Positions 29,609 to 38,857 of a stretch of DNA of 64,000 nucleotides are shown here, in pieces. Under the pieces are notes generated by a model. That model had not been told where the DNA came from. It was given only the letters and a program-made list of their open reading frames with translations, and made no database searches. This stretch comes from Rheinheimera sp. D18 (GTDB taxonomy: Bacteria; Pseudomonadota; Gammaproteobacteria; Enterobacterales; Alteromonadaceae). Within the stretch, counting starts at the first letter, position 1. Every line of letters starts with the position of its first letter. The stretch spans positions 3,162,001 to 3,226,000 of the forward strand of contig NZ_CP037745.1 in NCBI RefSeq assembly GCF_004345025.1. Reading direction: 5' to 3'. A program made the translations under genes and the position numbers.

Positions 29609-30775
29609 TCACGACATGATGTTACTACTATTTTTCTGCTCATACATTTTGGCGTCAGCGTTTTGAAGCAGAGCATCTAAATCCAACGCATCGTCAGGAT
29701 AAATGGCAGTACCAAGGCTGGCAGTGATCGGTGTTTCTAGCCTTAGGCTCTGATGAATAGCGGAAATGCCCCGATTGACTTGTTCAATCACGCGCAGCAA
29801 GTCGGGATCTCCGTCTATTTGGGTCAGCAGCAGCACAAATTCATCTCCACTGAATCGGCTTGCTGTGTCATCTGCTCTGATGCTGTTTTTAAGGACGTTG
29901 GCGATAGCAACAAGACAGTCATCGCCTTTCTGATGGCCATAGGTATCGTTAATTAATTTTAAGCTGTTGATATCAATAAAGATCAGCGCACATTTGTTAG
30001 TTTGTCCGAGCCTGTCACTGTGTAGTACAAACTGCTCAAAACGGTCTTCCAGTAACGCTCTGTTTGGCAGGCCAGTTAAAAAGTCATGGTAGGCAAGCTG
30101 CTTAAACTTCTTATGCTCCTGAATGTGCTGGGTAATGTCGGAGAAAATAGAGATGTAGTGAGTAACTTTGCCACTGTCATCCTTGATGGCCGATAAGGAA
30201 AGCCAGCTAATATAGTACTCGCCGTTCGCTTTGCGGTTTTTAATTTCGCCACTCCAGTGGCCCTTCGCTTTGACATCAAACCAGGCATTTTCTAAGGTCT
30301 GTTCTTCATTCAACCCAGATCGCAGAAATGCTGGTTTTTTATAACGGATATTTGCTAACTTAAAGCCAGTTTTTAACTCAAAAGCCCTGTTCACATCGAT
30401 AATGTCGTCATCCGCATCTGTGATCATAATGGCTTCACCAGACTGTTCAAAAACGGACGAGTATAAATCGGGTTTGTCATCTGTCTTGACCCAGTTCTGG
30501 AGCAAACAAAAGAACTGCTGATCTTCGTCCTGTTTAAGAATATCTACTTTGAAACGACGACCGGAAACGGAGAGTGTTGTGGTTTTGTGTCCGTTTTTTT
30601 TCAAGCTGGAGTTGCTCAACACAAGCTGAAGCTCAGCAATTACAGCGGATAGTGTGCTATCTCCTAGTGCAGACATAGCTTGGTTTGAAGTGATGTATTC
30701 GCCACTCGCAGATAACAGCAGCCAAGGATTAGAGATCCACTCAAAATGTGTAGGGATAGAATGATGCATCTTCAT
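29609..30775 (-). CDS. PAS-domain diguanylate cyclase
   Basis: This 388-residue soluble protein has a diverged sensor region in residues 1-100, a PAS domain with PAC extension (about 105-220, including SGEAIMITDADDDIIDVNRAF) and a GGDEF domain (about 230-385). The GGDEF domain has FIDINSLKLINDTYGHQKGD and the signature loop RFSGDEF. Ser replaces the first Gly of GGDEF, a variant found in several active cyclases. It should make cyclic di-GMP in response to a cytoplasmic signal. No EAL domain or membrane segment is seen. Confidence 0.85.
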   Translation of the reverse strand: MKMHHSIPTHFEWISNPWLLLSASGEYITSNQAMSALGDSTLSAVIAELQLVLSNSSLKKNGHKTTTLSVSGRRFKVDILKQDEDQQFFCLLQNWVKTDDKPDLYSSVFEQSGEAIMITDADDDIIDVNRAFELKTGFKLANIRYKKPAFLRSGLNEEQTLENAWFDVKAKGHWSGEIKNRKANGEYYISWLSLSAIKDDSGKVTHYISIFSDITQHIQEHKKFKQLAYHDFLTGLPNRALLEDRFEQFVLHSDRLGQTNKCALIFIDINSLKLINDTYGHQKGDDCLVAIANVLKNSIRADDTASRFSGDEFVLLLTQIDGDPDLLRVIEQVNRGISAIHQSLRLETPITASLGTAIYPDDALDLDALLQNADAKMYEQKNSSNIMS

Positions 30776-31147
30776 AAAACGTTGTCTCCGTTGCGTGGTT
30801 AGACAAACAACATAACCACATTTTCAATGGCTTACATTGAGCCTACTTCAGTTTTCAGTAAATGCGCAAATTTACAGCAGGTACTTTAATTGATTACGCT
30901 AAGCCTCTGTAAACAGGTCACTTTTAAACTTTTACTGGCCTTTAGCAGCCTAAACCGCTAGAATGCCGCCCGAATTTTGAACAAAAGCAAAGAACAACCC
31001 AAGAGGATTAGCCGGTGTAATTAGCGAACAACACAAAACAGATTTGCAAAATAAAGTTAGGTTTGAACCATGCGTGCAAACTTTAAATGCAATACCTGTG
31101 GTGTTTTGCTGGTTCATATCGGATTTCTAAAACTTAATGGATGTTTT
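30776..31147. other. divergent intergenic region
   Basis: 372 bases between the GGDEF gene and the SulP gene, transcribed apart. The promoters of both must lie here. An open frame extends from 31070 into the SulP gene but its first 26 codons look like leader sequence and not like part of the transporter. No repeat or RNA gene is evident. Confidence 0.4.
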
Positions 31148-32632
31148 ATGCTTAAAACTATTAAGCAGCACTGGCTCTCCAATATCAAAGGAGATGTCTT
31201 AGCTGCCATCGTTGTCGCTTTAGCCCTTATTCCTGAGGCTATCGCTTTCTCTATCATTGCAGGCGTTGACCCTAAAGTGGGTTTATATGCCTCTTTCGCT
31301 ATCTGTGTACTTATCTCTTTTACTGGTGCTCGCCCTGGCATGATCTCAGCCGCTACAGGCGCTATGGCCCTGTTGATGATTGTTCTGGTCAAAGAGCATG
31401 GCTTACAGTATCTGCTAGCCGCAACACTGCTGACGGGTGTCATTCAAATTGTGTTTGGCTTCCTGAAGTTGGGTGATGTCATGCGATTTGTGTCCAGATC
31501 TGTAGTCACAGGTTTTGTGAATGCACTGGCCATCCTGATCTTCCTTGCTCAGTTACCGGAACTCTCCGGTGAATACGGTTCCGTCACTGTTTATGGGTTA
31601 ACCGCTTTAGGTCTAGGCATTATCTATTTATTCCCTTATCTGACAAAAGCAGTGCCATCGCCGTTGGTCTGTATTGTGGTTGTGACTCTGGTCGCGCTTT
31701 ATTTCGGCTTAGATGTACGTACCGTGTCGGATATGGGTGAATTGCCGGATAGCCTGCCGATTTTCTTATGGCCTGAAGTGCCACTGAACTTTGAAACCCT
31801 GATGATTATCTTTCCTACGTCTATGGCATTGGCCGTTGTGGGTATTCTTGAGTCGCTGATGACCGCAACTATTGTTGATGATCTGACAGACACCAAAAGT
31901 AACAAAAACAAAGAATGTGTGGGCCAGGGGATCGCCAACATTGGTTCAGGTTTAATTGGTGGTATGGCCGGATGCGCCATGATTGGCCAGTCGATTATCA
32001 ACGTCAAATCAGGTGGTCGCACTCGTCTCTCTGCATTGCTCGCTGGCGTTATCTTGTTAGTGATGGTGGTGTTTCTGGATGCATGGGTTGGCATGATCCC
32101 TATGGCCGCTCTGGTCGCCGTGATGATCATGGTATCCATTGGTACATTTAGTTGGAGTTCGGTGAAGGATTTGAAGAAGAATCCAATCAGCTCAAGCATC
32201 GTGATGGTCGCCACTGTGATCGTAGTTGTCGCCACTCACAACCTAGCGTGGGGCGTGTTGGTTGGCGTGATTTTAAGTGCAATATTCTTTGCTAACAAAG
32301 TCGGACAAATCCTTTTCGTGGGTTCAGAGCTGAGTAGTGATGAACAACACAGGACGTACAAAGTGGTGGGTCAGGTGTTTTTCAGTTCAGCTGAGCAATT
32401 TGTTGACTCCTTTGATTTCAAGGAAGCTATCGAATCTGTGCAAATTGATTTGAGTCGCGCTCATTTCTGGGACATTACCGCTATCAGTTCATTGGACAAA
32501 GTAGTGATTAAATTCCGTCGTGAAGGTACAGATGTTGAGTTGCTTGGCCTCAATGAAGCCAGTGCCACTCTGGTGGACAAGTTTGCAGTACACAATCAGC
32601 CTGATGCAATAGAACGGCTGATGGGACACTAA
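31148..32632 (+). CDS. SulP family inorganic anion transporter
   Basis: This 494-residue membrane protein begins [20 protein letters not shown] and [20 protein letters not shown], the signature SulP opening. About ten to fourteen membrane segments are followed by a cytoplasmic STAS domain (from about residue 405). SulP proteins move sulfate, bicarbonate or other anions, usually with Na+ or H+. I chose the ATG at 31148. A frame from 31070 adds 26 residues unlike the family. It lies 15 bases from a universal-stress gene, a pairing common for bicarbonate-type SulP. Confidence 0.88.
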   Translation: MLKTIKQHWLSNIKGDVLAAIVVALALIPEAIAFSIIAGVDPKVGLYASFAICVLISFTGARPGMISAATGAMALLMIVLVKEHGLQYLLAATLLTGVIQIVFGFLKLGDVMRFVSRSVVTGFVNALAILIFLAQLPELSGEYGSVTVYGLTALGLGIIYLFPYLTKAVPSPLVCIVVVTLVALYFGLDVRTVSDMGELPDSLPIFLWPEVPLNFETLMIIFPTSMALAVVGILESLMTATIVDDLTDTKSNKNKECVGQGIANIGSGLIGGMAGCAMIGQSIINVKSGGRTRLSALLAGVILLVMVVFLDAWVGMIPMAALVAVMIMVSIGTFSWSSVKDLKKNPISSSIVMVATVIVVVATHNLAWGVLVGVILSAIFFANKVGQILFVGSELSSDEQHRTYKVVGQVFFSSAEQFVDSFDFKEAIESVQIDLSRAHFWDITAISSLDKVVIKFRREGTDVELLGLNEASATLVDKFAVHNQPDAIERLMGH

Positions 32633-32647
32633 CGGGGAGTACATAAA

Positions 32648-33502
32648 ATGACTAAAAAAGTAATAGCCTGTATTGACTCATCACCTTACGCAGAAGCTGT
32701 ATGTGATTATGCAACCTGGGCTGCAAAACGCCTTAATGTGACTATGTCGGTGCTGCATGTATTGAGCAAAGCACAACAACAGGATACCAGCGATTTAAGT
32801 GGCAGTATCGGGCTTGGCGCGCAGGAAGCCTTGATGGAAAAGCTGACTCAACTGGATGCGGAGCGCGGCAAACTGGCGTTAGAGCGAGGCCGAATTATGC
32901 TCGACGCCGCTCGTGCCCGAGCAGCCGCCGCAGGGTTTGAGCAGGTTGAAGAGCGCTTACGTCATGGTGACTTTGTAGAAACAGCGATTGAATTGGAAGA
33001 AGAAACCCGTTTACTGGTGATGGGAAAACGCGGAGCAAGCAGCGCCGACGCTCATGGCCGATTAGGTTTACAGGTTGAACCTTTGATCCGGAACGTTCAT
33101 AAACCAGTGCTCTTGACCCAACAGAAGTACAAGGAGCCTCAGCAGGTAATGCTAGCTTATGATGGCAGCGCGACAGCTCTTAAAGGCTTAGAAATGCTCG
33201 CCGGAAGCCCTTTAGTCAAAGGTTTACCTGTGCATTTGGTGATGGCAGGCGCTGATGTAGATGCAACCAGAATACAGATGGAGCAAGCGGCCAGTATTCT
33301 GCGCAAGGCTGGCTTTAGCACAACAATTGCTATTGTCGCGGGTGAACCTGAAACTGTGCTGCATCAGTATCAGCAACAACACGATATTGATTTGATGGTG
33401 ATGGGCGCATACGGCCATTCCCGCATCCGGCAATTTATCGTGGGAAGCACGACAACGGCGATGTTAAGCCATGCCAAGTGTTCATTATTGATCTTGCGTT
33501 AA
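32648..33502 (+). CDS. tandem universal stress protein (UspA family)
   Basis: This 284-residue protein is made of two Usp domains. The first (residues 1-150) begins KKVIACIDSSPYAEAVCDYA and ends in a VMGKRG-type loop. The second (about 158-284) begins VMLAYDGSATALKGLEML and ends VMGAYGHSRIRQFIVGSTT, the ATP-binding Gly-x2-Gly-x9-Gly-(S/T) signature. It lies 15 bases after the SulP gene, so they form an operon, and it may regulate the transporter or respond to the same stress. Confidence 0.88.
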   Translation: MTKKVIACIDSSPYAEAVCDYATWAAKRLNVTMSVLHVLSKAQQQDTSDLSGSIGLGAQEALMEKLTQLDAERGKLALERGRIMLDAARARAAAAGFEQVEERLRHGDFVETAIELEEETRLLVMGKRGASSADAHGRLGLQVEPLIRNVHKPVLLTQQKYKEPQQVMLAYDGSATALKGLEMLAGSPLVKGLPVHLVMAGADVDATRIQMEQAASILRKAGFSTTIAIVAGEPETVLHQYQQQHDIDLMVMGAYGHSRIRQFIVGSTTTAMLSHAKCSLLILR

Positions 33503-33508
33503 CACCTC

Positions 33509-33532
33509 AAGGGCCAGTTCACTGGCCCTTTT
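33509..33532 (+). terminator. rho-independent terminator of the SulP-Usp operon
   Basis: AAGGGCCAGT and ACTGGCCCTT form a perfect 10-bp stem with a 2-base loop, followed by T residues, seven bases after the Usp stop codon. Confidence 0.88.
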
Positions 33533-33578
33533 AACATCACTACGATAAGAAAATTTTGAATTTTCAGTGGAGACAACG

Positions 33579-34121
33579 ATGCGTTTACTGCATTCATTGA
33601 AACACATTACGCCAACCCCTGAACATCGGCTAGGTGAGCGAGTGGCTACACGTGCCATTGTGCTAAGAGGCTCGGATATTCTGGTGTTATATACCAAAAG
33701 GTACGATGACTACAGTTTACCGGGTGGAGGCCTAGAGGCAGGTGAAGATCTGGAGTCTGCACTGGTGCGGGAGCTTATTGAAGAAACTGGCGCAAAAAAT
33801 GTAAACATCGTGACGCCTTTTGGACTTTTTGAAGAGTTTCGCCCTTGGTATAAAGACAATATAGATGTTCTCAGAATGCTGTCGTACTGCTACGTTTGTG
33901 AGATTGCGTCAGAGCTTGGGCAACCCAATTTCGAGCACTACGAAATACAAAATGGCATGCAGGTGTGCTGGCTTAATATTCATGAAGCCATACGCCATAA
34001 TGAACGCATACTGCAAACAAAGCCTGAACACATGGGGCTGTCTATAGTACGGGAAACATATTTACTTCGGATGATCGCTGGCCAATTTCAAATTCCGGAT
34101 CTGGTCAGAGAGTACAGATAG
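33579..34121 (+). CDS. Nudix hydrolase
   Basis: This 180-residue protein has a complete Nudix box (Gx5Ex7REUxEExGU) formed by GGLEAGEDLESALVRELIEE followed by TGA, near residues 51-73. Such enzymes cleave nucleoside diphosphates linked to another moiety, using divalent metal bound by the box glutamates. I chose the ATG at 33579 because GGAG lies seven bases before it. The substrate cannot be told from sequence. It follows the SulP-Usp terminator and so has its own promoter. Confidence 0.85.
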   Translation: MRLLHSLKHITPTPEHRLGERVATRAIVLRGSDILVLYTKRYDDYSLPGGGLEAGEDLESALVRELIEETGAKNVNIVTPFGLFEEFRPWYKDNIDVLRMLSYCYVCEIASELGQPNFEHYEIQNGMQVCWLNIHEAIRHNERILQTKPEHMGLSIVRETYLLRMIAGQFQIPDLVREYR

Positions 34122-34306
34122 AAAAAGAACTGATTGCAGCGAAAGACCGCTCTGCTGCTTTGGATTTGTAACAGCAAAGTATCAGCCTCTTATCAAGAAT
34201 GGATGCGATGCAATCTCAGCAAATGGCAGTGGAGCTGACCAGACTCAGGCTGCGCAAATTAGTGTTAATTAACGAGGCGATCAGCCGAATAAAACGTGGC
34301 GACTAA
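34121..34306 (+). pseudogene. remnant of a small coiled-coil gene with internal stop
   Basis: A single reading frame encodes EKELIAAKDRSAALDL, a TAA stop, then QQSISLLSRMDAMQSQQMAV and a final arginine-rich helix ending ISRIKRGD before a second stop. Both halves share the frame and look like one helical protein broken by a nonsense change. It lacks a clear start. No family is recognised. Confidence 0.5.
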
Positions 34307-34750
34307 GTTTATTACGCTAGTTGAGACGAGTTGAGTGACATCCGACGTTTACAGGTCAACCCTATGGTAGCGTGCAATATTGAAATGCTCCCACGTCAAC
34401 GTATCAAGATGTTCTGTTGAATGTCTGATTTTAAGGCAAAGCAGAGATTAGTTTTTTCGAGATTGCCTGTTCTGAACGGCTGCAATTCGCTCTTAGTGAA
34501 GATCGTCACAGTGTGCCAAAAGCGGACATTTCTGTTCTATCGTCAGACTCTTAATGCCTAAATTAAACCCAGTACGCAATTAGCAGCCTCTGATAACTCG
34601 TATTTTTAGCTTGAATAAATACGGTTTGTACCTATAGGTTGTTGTGATTTTGAAAGAAGCCATGTAGTGTTTTGTATAGTAAACAGATTAATCCGTATTT
34701 AAGAGCGTGTTGGCCCGCAAAAGAAGTGTTTTGCAATTTAGGGAGTTCTG
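34307..34750. other. intergenic region upstream of the RloC-like gene
   Basis: 444 bases without a convincing gene. They contain the second copy of a dispersed repeat and, close to the RloC-like gene, an AT-rich stretch that may hold its promoter. GGGAG lies eight bases before its ATG. Confidence 0.4.
34436..34530. repeat. dispersed intergenic repeat, copy 2
   Basis: Homologous to 29399-29491. It starts GCAAAGCAGAGATT and ends GTGTGCCAAAAGCGGACATT. Roughly three quarters of positions agree by eye. Confidence 0.55.
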
Positions 34751-37147
34751 ATGAGCATCAGTCAATTAAGCATAGCCAATTTTGGCAGCTTTAAAGACTT
34801 CACATGGAAAAAATCCATCAAGGATAGTGGTGGCAATGTCATCAACTTCAAGCGCCTGAATGTCATATACGGGCGCAACTACTCAGGTAAAACAACACTC
34901 TCACGGATCTTCCGAGCGCTAGAGACTGGCCGCATCCCTGCCAACTACAGTGCTCCCTTTTTTACCATCGTTGGAGATAAGGGTGAAGTCAATCAGTCTG
35001 GAATCTCCGCACACGGTTACGATGTAAGAGTCTATAACCGCGATTTCGTAAATGACAATCTAAGCTTTCTTGTAAACCAAGATGGCGGTGAAATAAAAAC
35101 ATTTGCGATTATTGGCGAGACGAACAAAGAAATTAAAGATGCTATAGCAGAAATCGAACTCCAACTTGGTAGTTTAGAAAAGAAAACTGGGCTTAAACAT
35201 GAGTTAGAGACAAGACGCAAAGATAAAGATATATCCAAGAGCAATCACAAGGTCGCAGATGACGCTCTTTCTGACAAGTTACGAACTCATGCCAATGATA
35301 AAATCAAAAAGAATAGAGAATATGGAGTCGCTGTCTACAACATAGAGAGCATTAAGCGAGATATAATCTTAATCAAAAAGGCAGGTTTCAAACCTTTATC
35401 TGAAGATGAGAAGTCAGTAAAAAGTGCATTACTCAGACAAGAAATTCTTCCTGATATCAGCAGCAAAGTCTCTATCAATCTCAAATTTAAACATCTTGCA
35501 GCTACTGCTGAAGCTTTGTTGCAACGAACGATTACACCCACACAAGCAATTCAAGAATTGCTAAATGATAGTGTTCTTCAATTGTGGGTCAAAGAGGGTA
35601 TACCTCTTCATAAAGAAAAGCGTGATACTTGTGCGTTCTGTCGTCAAACACTACCATCGAATATCTGGCAAGTTCTAGATTCGCATTTTAGCAAGGAATC
35701 AACTGAGCTTGAATCTGAAATTGATTCTACGATTACTTCCGTAGACAACGAAATTAAGAGAATTCCAACCTTTTTAACGCTGACCGATAATCAGTTCTAT
35801 TCTGAAGAGAAATTAGCGTTTGATGTCAGCAAAAAAGCTCTCGATATTTCTTTTGAGGTTTATAAGAAAGATTTGGAAGCCCTAAAATCTGCACTTCAAA
35901 ATCGTAAAAATAGTTTGTTTCAAACTGTTGCACCTCCAAAGCCAAGTCATGACGAAAAAGTCATTGAGCAGCATATTGAAGCCATCAATGGGCTGATTGA
36001 GCAGAGCAACAGTAGATCCAAAACTTTGGATAAAGATAAGGCTGCAGCACGTGATGCTTTGCGTTTAACGGAGGTGGCTTCGTTTATTTCCACTATTGGC
36101 TATGATGCAGAACTGTTACGTATCGCAGAGTTGAAGAGCATATCTGAGGCTGCCAATACTAGCTTCACCGATGCTGAGAAGGTAATTACTAAGCTAGAGG
36201 GTGAAGTCAGTGATTTGCAAGGAAAACAGAAGGATGAGCGAAAGGGGGCAGATCGTGTCAATGCACTTTTGAACCATTTCTTTGGTCATGATGGCATAAA
36301 ACTAGAAGCTAAAGACAACCATGACAAAACTACCATTAAGTTTCAAATCATGCGTGACGGAAAATCTGCACATAACTTGAGCGAAGGTGAATGCAGCTTG
36401 ATTGCTTTTTGTTACTTCATTGCAAAACTTGAGGAGTCAAAAAGCAAGGATAAGGAACTTATCATCTACATTGATGATCCTATTTCAAGCCTAGATGGAA
36501 ACCATATTTTCTTTATGTTTAGCCTGATTGAGAGTTTAATTGCCAAGCCAATCAGGAACGATGATGGGTCAAACCGTTATAGGTATAAGCAGCTTTTCAT
36601 TTCCACTCATAACCTTGATTTCTTAAAGTATCTCAAGAGAATTTCTCTCCCAAATCAGAAAAATCATGGTGGCCATCAGCATTTCATGATTGAAAGAAAT
36701 GGGGCCGCAAGTAATATCTTATTGATGCCTGATTACCTCAAGGATTACATTACTGAATTTAACTATCTTTTTCATCAAATCTACAAGTGCCGTGATCAAG
36801 AGCTTGCAAAAATTAATCACGAACCGTTTTATTCGTTCGGCAATAATTTAAGAAAATTTCTTGAGGCATTTCTTTTTTACAAATACCCTTATCACGATGA
36901 CAAGAATGATGCCTTTGAGAGGATAAGAAAGTTTTTTGGTGACGATGACACAGCAATTGCCCTTGCCAATCGTTTGAACAATGAACTGTCTCACTTGGAA
37001 TCAATCTTCGATAGGAGCATAAAACCGATTGAGATTCCAGAGATTCCAAAGCTTGCCAACTATGTGTTGGACAAAATTTACACTTCAGATCCCGCTCAAT
37101 ACAACTCATTACTAAAAAGCATCGGGGAACCCGAACGCATTAATTAA
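34751..37147 (+). CDS. RloC-like ABC-ATPase anticodon nuclease (AAA_13 family)
   Basis: This 798-residue protein has an ABC/Rad50-type head split by coiled coils: Walker A GRNYSGKTT at 41-49, ABC signature NLSEGECSL at 542-550, Walker B IIYIDDPISSLD at 571-582 and H-loop FISTHN at 616-621. In the middle, CAFC (Cys294 and Cys297) sits between helical arms, like the zinc hook of Rad50 and RloC. The C-terminus carries Arg701-x3-Glu705 (NLRKFLEAF) and His748 (NELSHLE). These resemble the Arg-Glu-His triad of the tRNA anticodon nucleases PrrC and RloC. The layout fits a stress- or phage-triggered tRNase. The DUF3800 gene follows 57 bases later. The nuclease role is inferred from motifs. Confidence 0.78.
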   Translation: MSISQLSIANFGSFKDFTWKKSIKDSGGNVINFKRLNVIYGRNYSGKTTLSRIFRALETGRIPANYSAPFFTIVGDKGEVNQSGISAHGYDVRVYNRDFVNDNLSFLVNQDGGEIKTFAIIGETNKEIKDAIAEIELQLGSLEKKTGLKHELETRRKDKDISKSNHKVADDALSDKLRTHANDKIKKNREYGVAVYNIESIKRDIILIKKAGFKPLSEDEKSVKSALLRQEILPDISSKVSINLKFKHLAATAEALLQRTITPTQAIQELLNDSVLQLWVKEGIPLHKEKRDTCAFCRQTLPSNIWQVLDSHFSKESTELESEIDSTITSVDNEIKRIPTFLTLTDNQFYSEEKLAFDVSKKALDISFEVYKKDLEALKSALQNRKNSLFQTVAPPKPSHDEKVIEQHIEAINGLIEQSNSRSKTLDKDKAAARDALRLTEVASFISTIGYDAELLRIAELKSISEAANTSFTDAEKVITKLEGEVSDLQGKQKDERKGADRVNALLNHFFGHDGIKLEAKDNHDKTTIKFQIMRDGKSAHNLSEGECSLIAFCYFIAKLEESKSKDKELIIYIDDPISSLDGNHIFFMFSLIESLIAKPIRNDDGSNRYRYKQLFISTHNLDFLKYLKRISLPNQKNHGGHQHFMIERNGAASNILLMPDYLKDYITEFNYLFHQIYKCRDQELAKINHEPFYSFGNNLRKFLEAFLFYKYPYHDDKNDAFERIRKFFGDDDTAIALANRLNNELSHLESIFDRSIKPIEIPEIPKLANYVLDKIYTSDPAQYNSLLKSIGEPERIN

Positions 37148-37204
37148 AATCCAGTATTGGGATCTCTGTAGTGGTCAACTAATTTTGGTCACATAAGGAT
37201 GGAT

Positions 37205-38338
37205 ATGAGCAAATGTAAAAAAGGTGCTTTTGTATATGCTGATGAGTCAGGACACTCAGGCAAAGAAATTTTTAGTGAACACTCACCTATTTATTATCAA
37301 GGCGCAGTAATTTCCGTTGGCGAGATCGAAACCAAAGTTGCACCAATAATTCAAAAATATTGCACTGATAATGGACTTGAAAGATTGCATGGCTGCGAAC
37401 TTGGAGAAGAGAAAGTAAATAGCCTTTGCTTAGAGTTGTTGGAAGCTTTAGACGGTACTCAATGGAGGTTTCATTACACAACTCTTCAAAAAAGGTATAT
37501 AGCGCCTACAAAATTTGTTGATACTGTCTTTGATTGTTGGGATAACCCCGCAGTCCATCCGTTCTGGTACACAACCGAACTATTCAGACACATGTTATGT
37601 ATATTAATAGACGACATGATGGAAGACGGTTTAGACGTTGAGTTTTGGAACTTTTATTTAAAAGACGACTTAGATGGTCTAATCAATATATGTAAAGCCT
37701 TGCTGGAAAAAGCCCCGTATATTTACGATAAAAGAGCATGCGAAGTTGTCACGGCAGGTTTAAGCTATGCGATAGATAACCCTGATATTTTCACTCTAAT
37801 ATCAGCAAAAGGTAAAAGCGCATATAAAAAACAGACACCGAATATTATCGCTTTCTCTAGCTTATTAACTGCCACGCATAGGTTTTGCAAAGAGTATGAC
37901 GTATCAGTTTCTGAGCTAATTCATGATCAGAGCGATGAGTTTAAAGGAACGATGCGAGAGTATCACCGTATATTTTTCGGTTTCGATTTTGAAGAAGATA
38001 AATTTGGCGGCATCCCTCAATTTAAAGAAGTCGAATACGACTTGGGAGAATTCAAATTAGAATCTTCAAAAAAATCCTATGGATTACAAGTAACTGATCT
38101 TTTTTTATGGTTAATTCAAAGAGATTTTACAAATAAAAGTCTTGAAGAAACCAAGGCTAAGATACTGGACAATTCTGATGATTTCGTTATTTCAAGATCA
38201 ATGTCTTTAGCAATTATCAACGCTAGGCAATTTCAATTAATGCAGCAAGAGCTAACGCCTGAAATGATAAAAGCAGGTAAAGAGTTAAACAAAAAAATTG
38301 AAGCCAAACAAAAAGCAGCAATGAATAAGAGAATATAG
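37205..38338 (+). CDS. DUF3800 domain-containing protein
   Basis: This 377-residue protein opens with KGAFVYADESGHSG, the DESG motif typical of DUF3800, then shows LIHDQSDEFKG near residue 240 and LQVTDLFLWLIQRD near 300. These acidic clusters are compatible with an RNase H-like metal-dependent fold. I chose the ATG at 37205 because AAGG sits six bases before it. An ATG at 37199 is in frame but overlaps the spacing. It lies 57 bases after the RloC-like gene in the same direction, so they are probably co-transcribed. DUF3800 genes are often found in defence islands, but the function is not settled. Confidence 0.8.
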   Translation: MSKCKKGAFVYADESGHSGKEIFSEHSPIYYQGAVISVGEIETKVAPIIQKYCTDNGLERLHGCELGEEKVNSLCLELLEALDGTQWRFHYTTLQKRYIAPTKFVDTVFDCWDNPAVHPFWYTTELFRHMLCILIDDMMEDGLDVEFWNFYLKDDLDGLINICKALLEKAPYIYDKRACEVVTAGLSYAIDNPDIFTLISAKGKSAYKKQTPNIIAFSSLLTATHRFCKEYDVSVSELIHDQSDEFKGTMREYHRIFFGFDFEEDKFGGIPQFKEVEYDLGEFKLESSKKSYGLQVTDLFLWLIQRDFTNKSLEETKAKILDNSDDFVISRSMSLAIINARQFQLMQQELTPEMIKAGKELNKKIEAKQKAAMNKRI

Positions 38339-38659
38339 CAAGCGCATGTTGCCGCCATTAGACGTCGGCAGCCTAGCAGCTATGTGCACAGGCTGTTTGA
38401 AAACTACTGATCTTCTCCTTTTTGGTTTGGTCGCCTTCCTGCTTAACCAATCTGGCTGGGCTGGGGAAAAGGTCAGACCGTCAAATTTTAAATGCCAAAG
38501 AAGCAAATGAGCATTTCGAAAAACTGTACGAAAAGGCTGGGAAGTAATGCAATTTAACAAGCTGCGTGATTCGTGGTCTTCGCCCCCTGTAATGCTGACA
38601 CGCTCTCGCGCATGCGCGGTGTGTTATGCCGTTTAAATGATTGTACAGAGGTAGCTAAG
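38339..38659. other. spacer between DUF3800 gene and disrupted HEPN-like gene
   Basis: No complete gene. A short frame ends NAKEANEHFEKLYEKAGK at a TAA near 38548 and could be a 3' gene scrap. GAGG at about 38648 precedes the TTG that likely starts the HEPN-like gene. Confidence 0.4.
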
Positions 38660-38716
38660 TTGAGTTCAATAAAAGATCATTTATTTGAGATACAAGAGCA
38701 GAAAGCTGATGACTGG
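38660..38716 (+). pseudogene. 5' fragment of HEPN-like gene, interrupted by the Tn402-type transposon
   Basis: The TTG at 38660, preceded by GAGG, opens SSIKDHLFEIQEQKADDW and reaches the transposon boundary after 19 codons. The last five bases, ACTGG, are the target duplication. Joined to the piece beginning at 60048, the frame continues exactly. Upstream in-frame starts (38573 GTG, 38612 ATG) exist but lack a good ribosome-binding site. Confidence 0.75.
38712..38716. repeat. 5-bp target-site duplication (left copy)
   Basis: ACTGG directly before IRt, repeated at 60043-60047 directly after IRi. A 5-bp duplication is the known size for Tn402/Tn5053-family transposition. Confidence 0.92.
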
Positions 38717-38741
38717 TGTCATTTTCAGAAGACGACTGCAC
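38717..38741 (+). repeat. Tn402 terminal inverted repeat IRt
   Basis: Begins TGTCATTTTCAGAAGACGAC and precedes tniA. It pairs with IRi at 60018-60042, which reads TGTCGTTTTCAGAAGACGGC on the minus strand, differing at only a few positions. Confidence 0.93.
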
Positions 38742-38857
38742 CAGTTGATTGGGCGTAATGGCTGTTGTGCAGCCAGCTCCTGACAGTTCAATATCAGAAG
38801 TGATCTGCACCAATCTCGACTATGCTCAATACTCGTGTGCACCAAAGCGAGGTGAGC

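Noticed and set aside
34751..38338. Assignment to the PARIS or retron systems
   Set aside because: The ATPase is of the AAA_13/RloC type and the partner is DUF3800, not the TOPRIM-like protein of PARIS. No reverse transcriptase is present.
38822..38857. Upstream extension of tniA
   Set aside because: Open in frame, but the resulting length exceeds the known 559 residues and the later ATG has a better ribosome-binding site.
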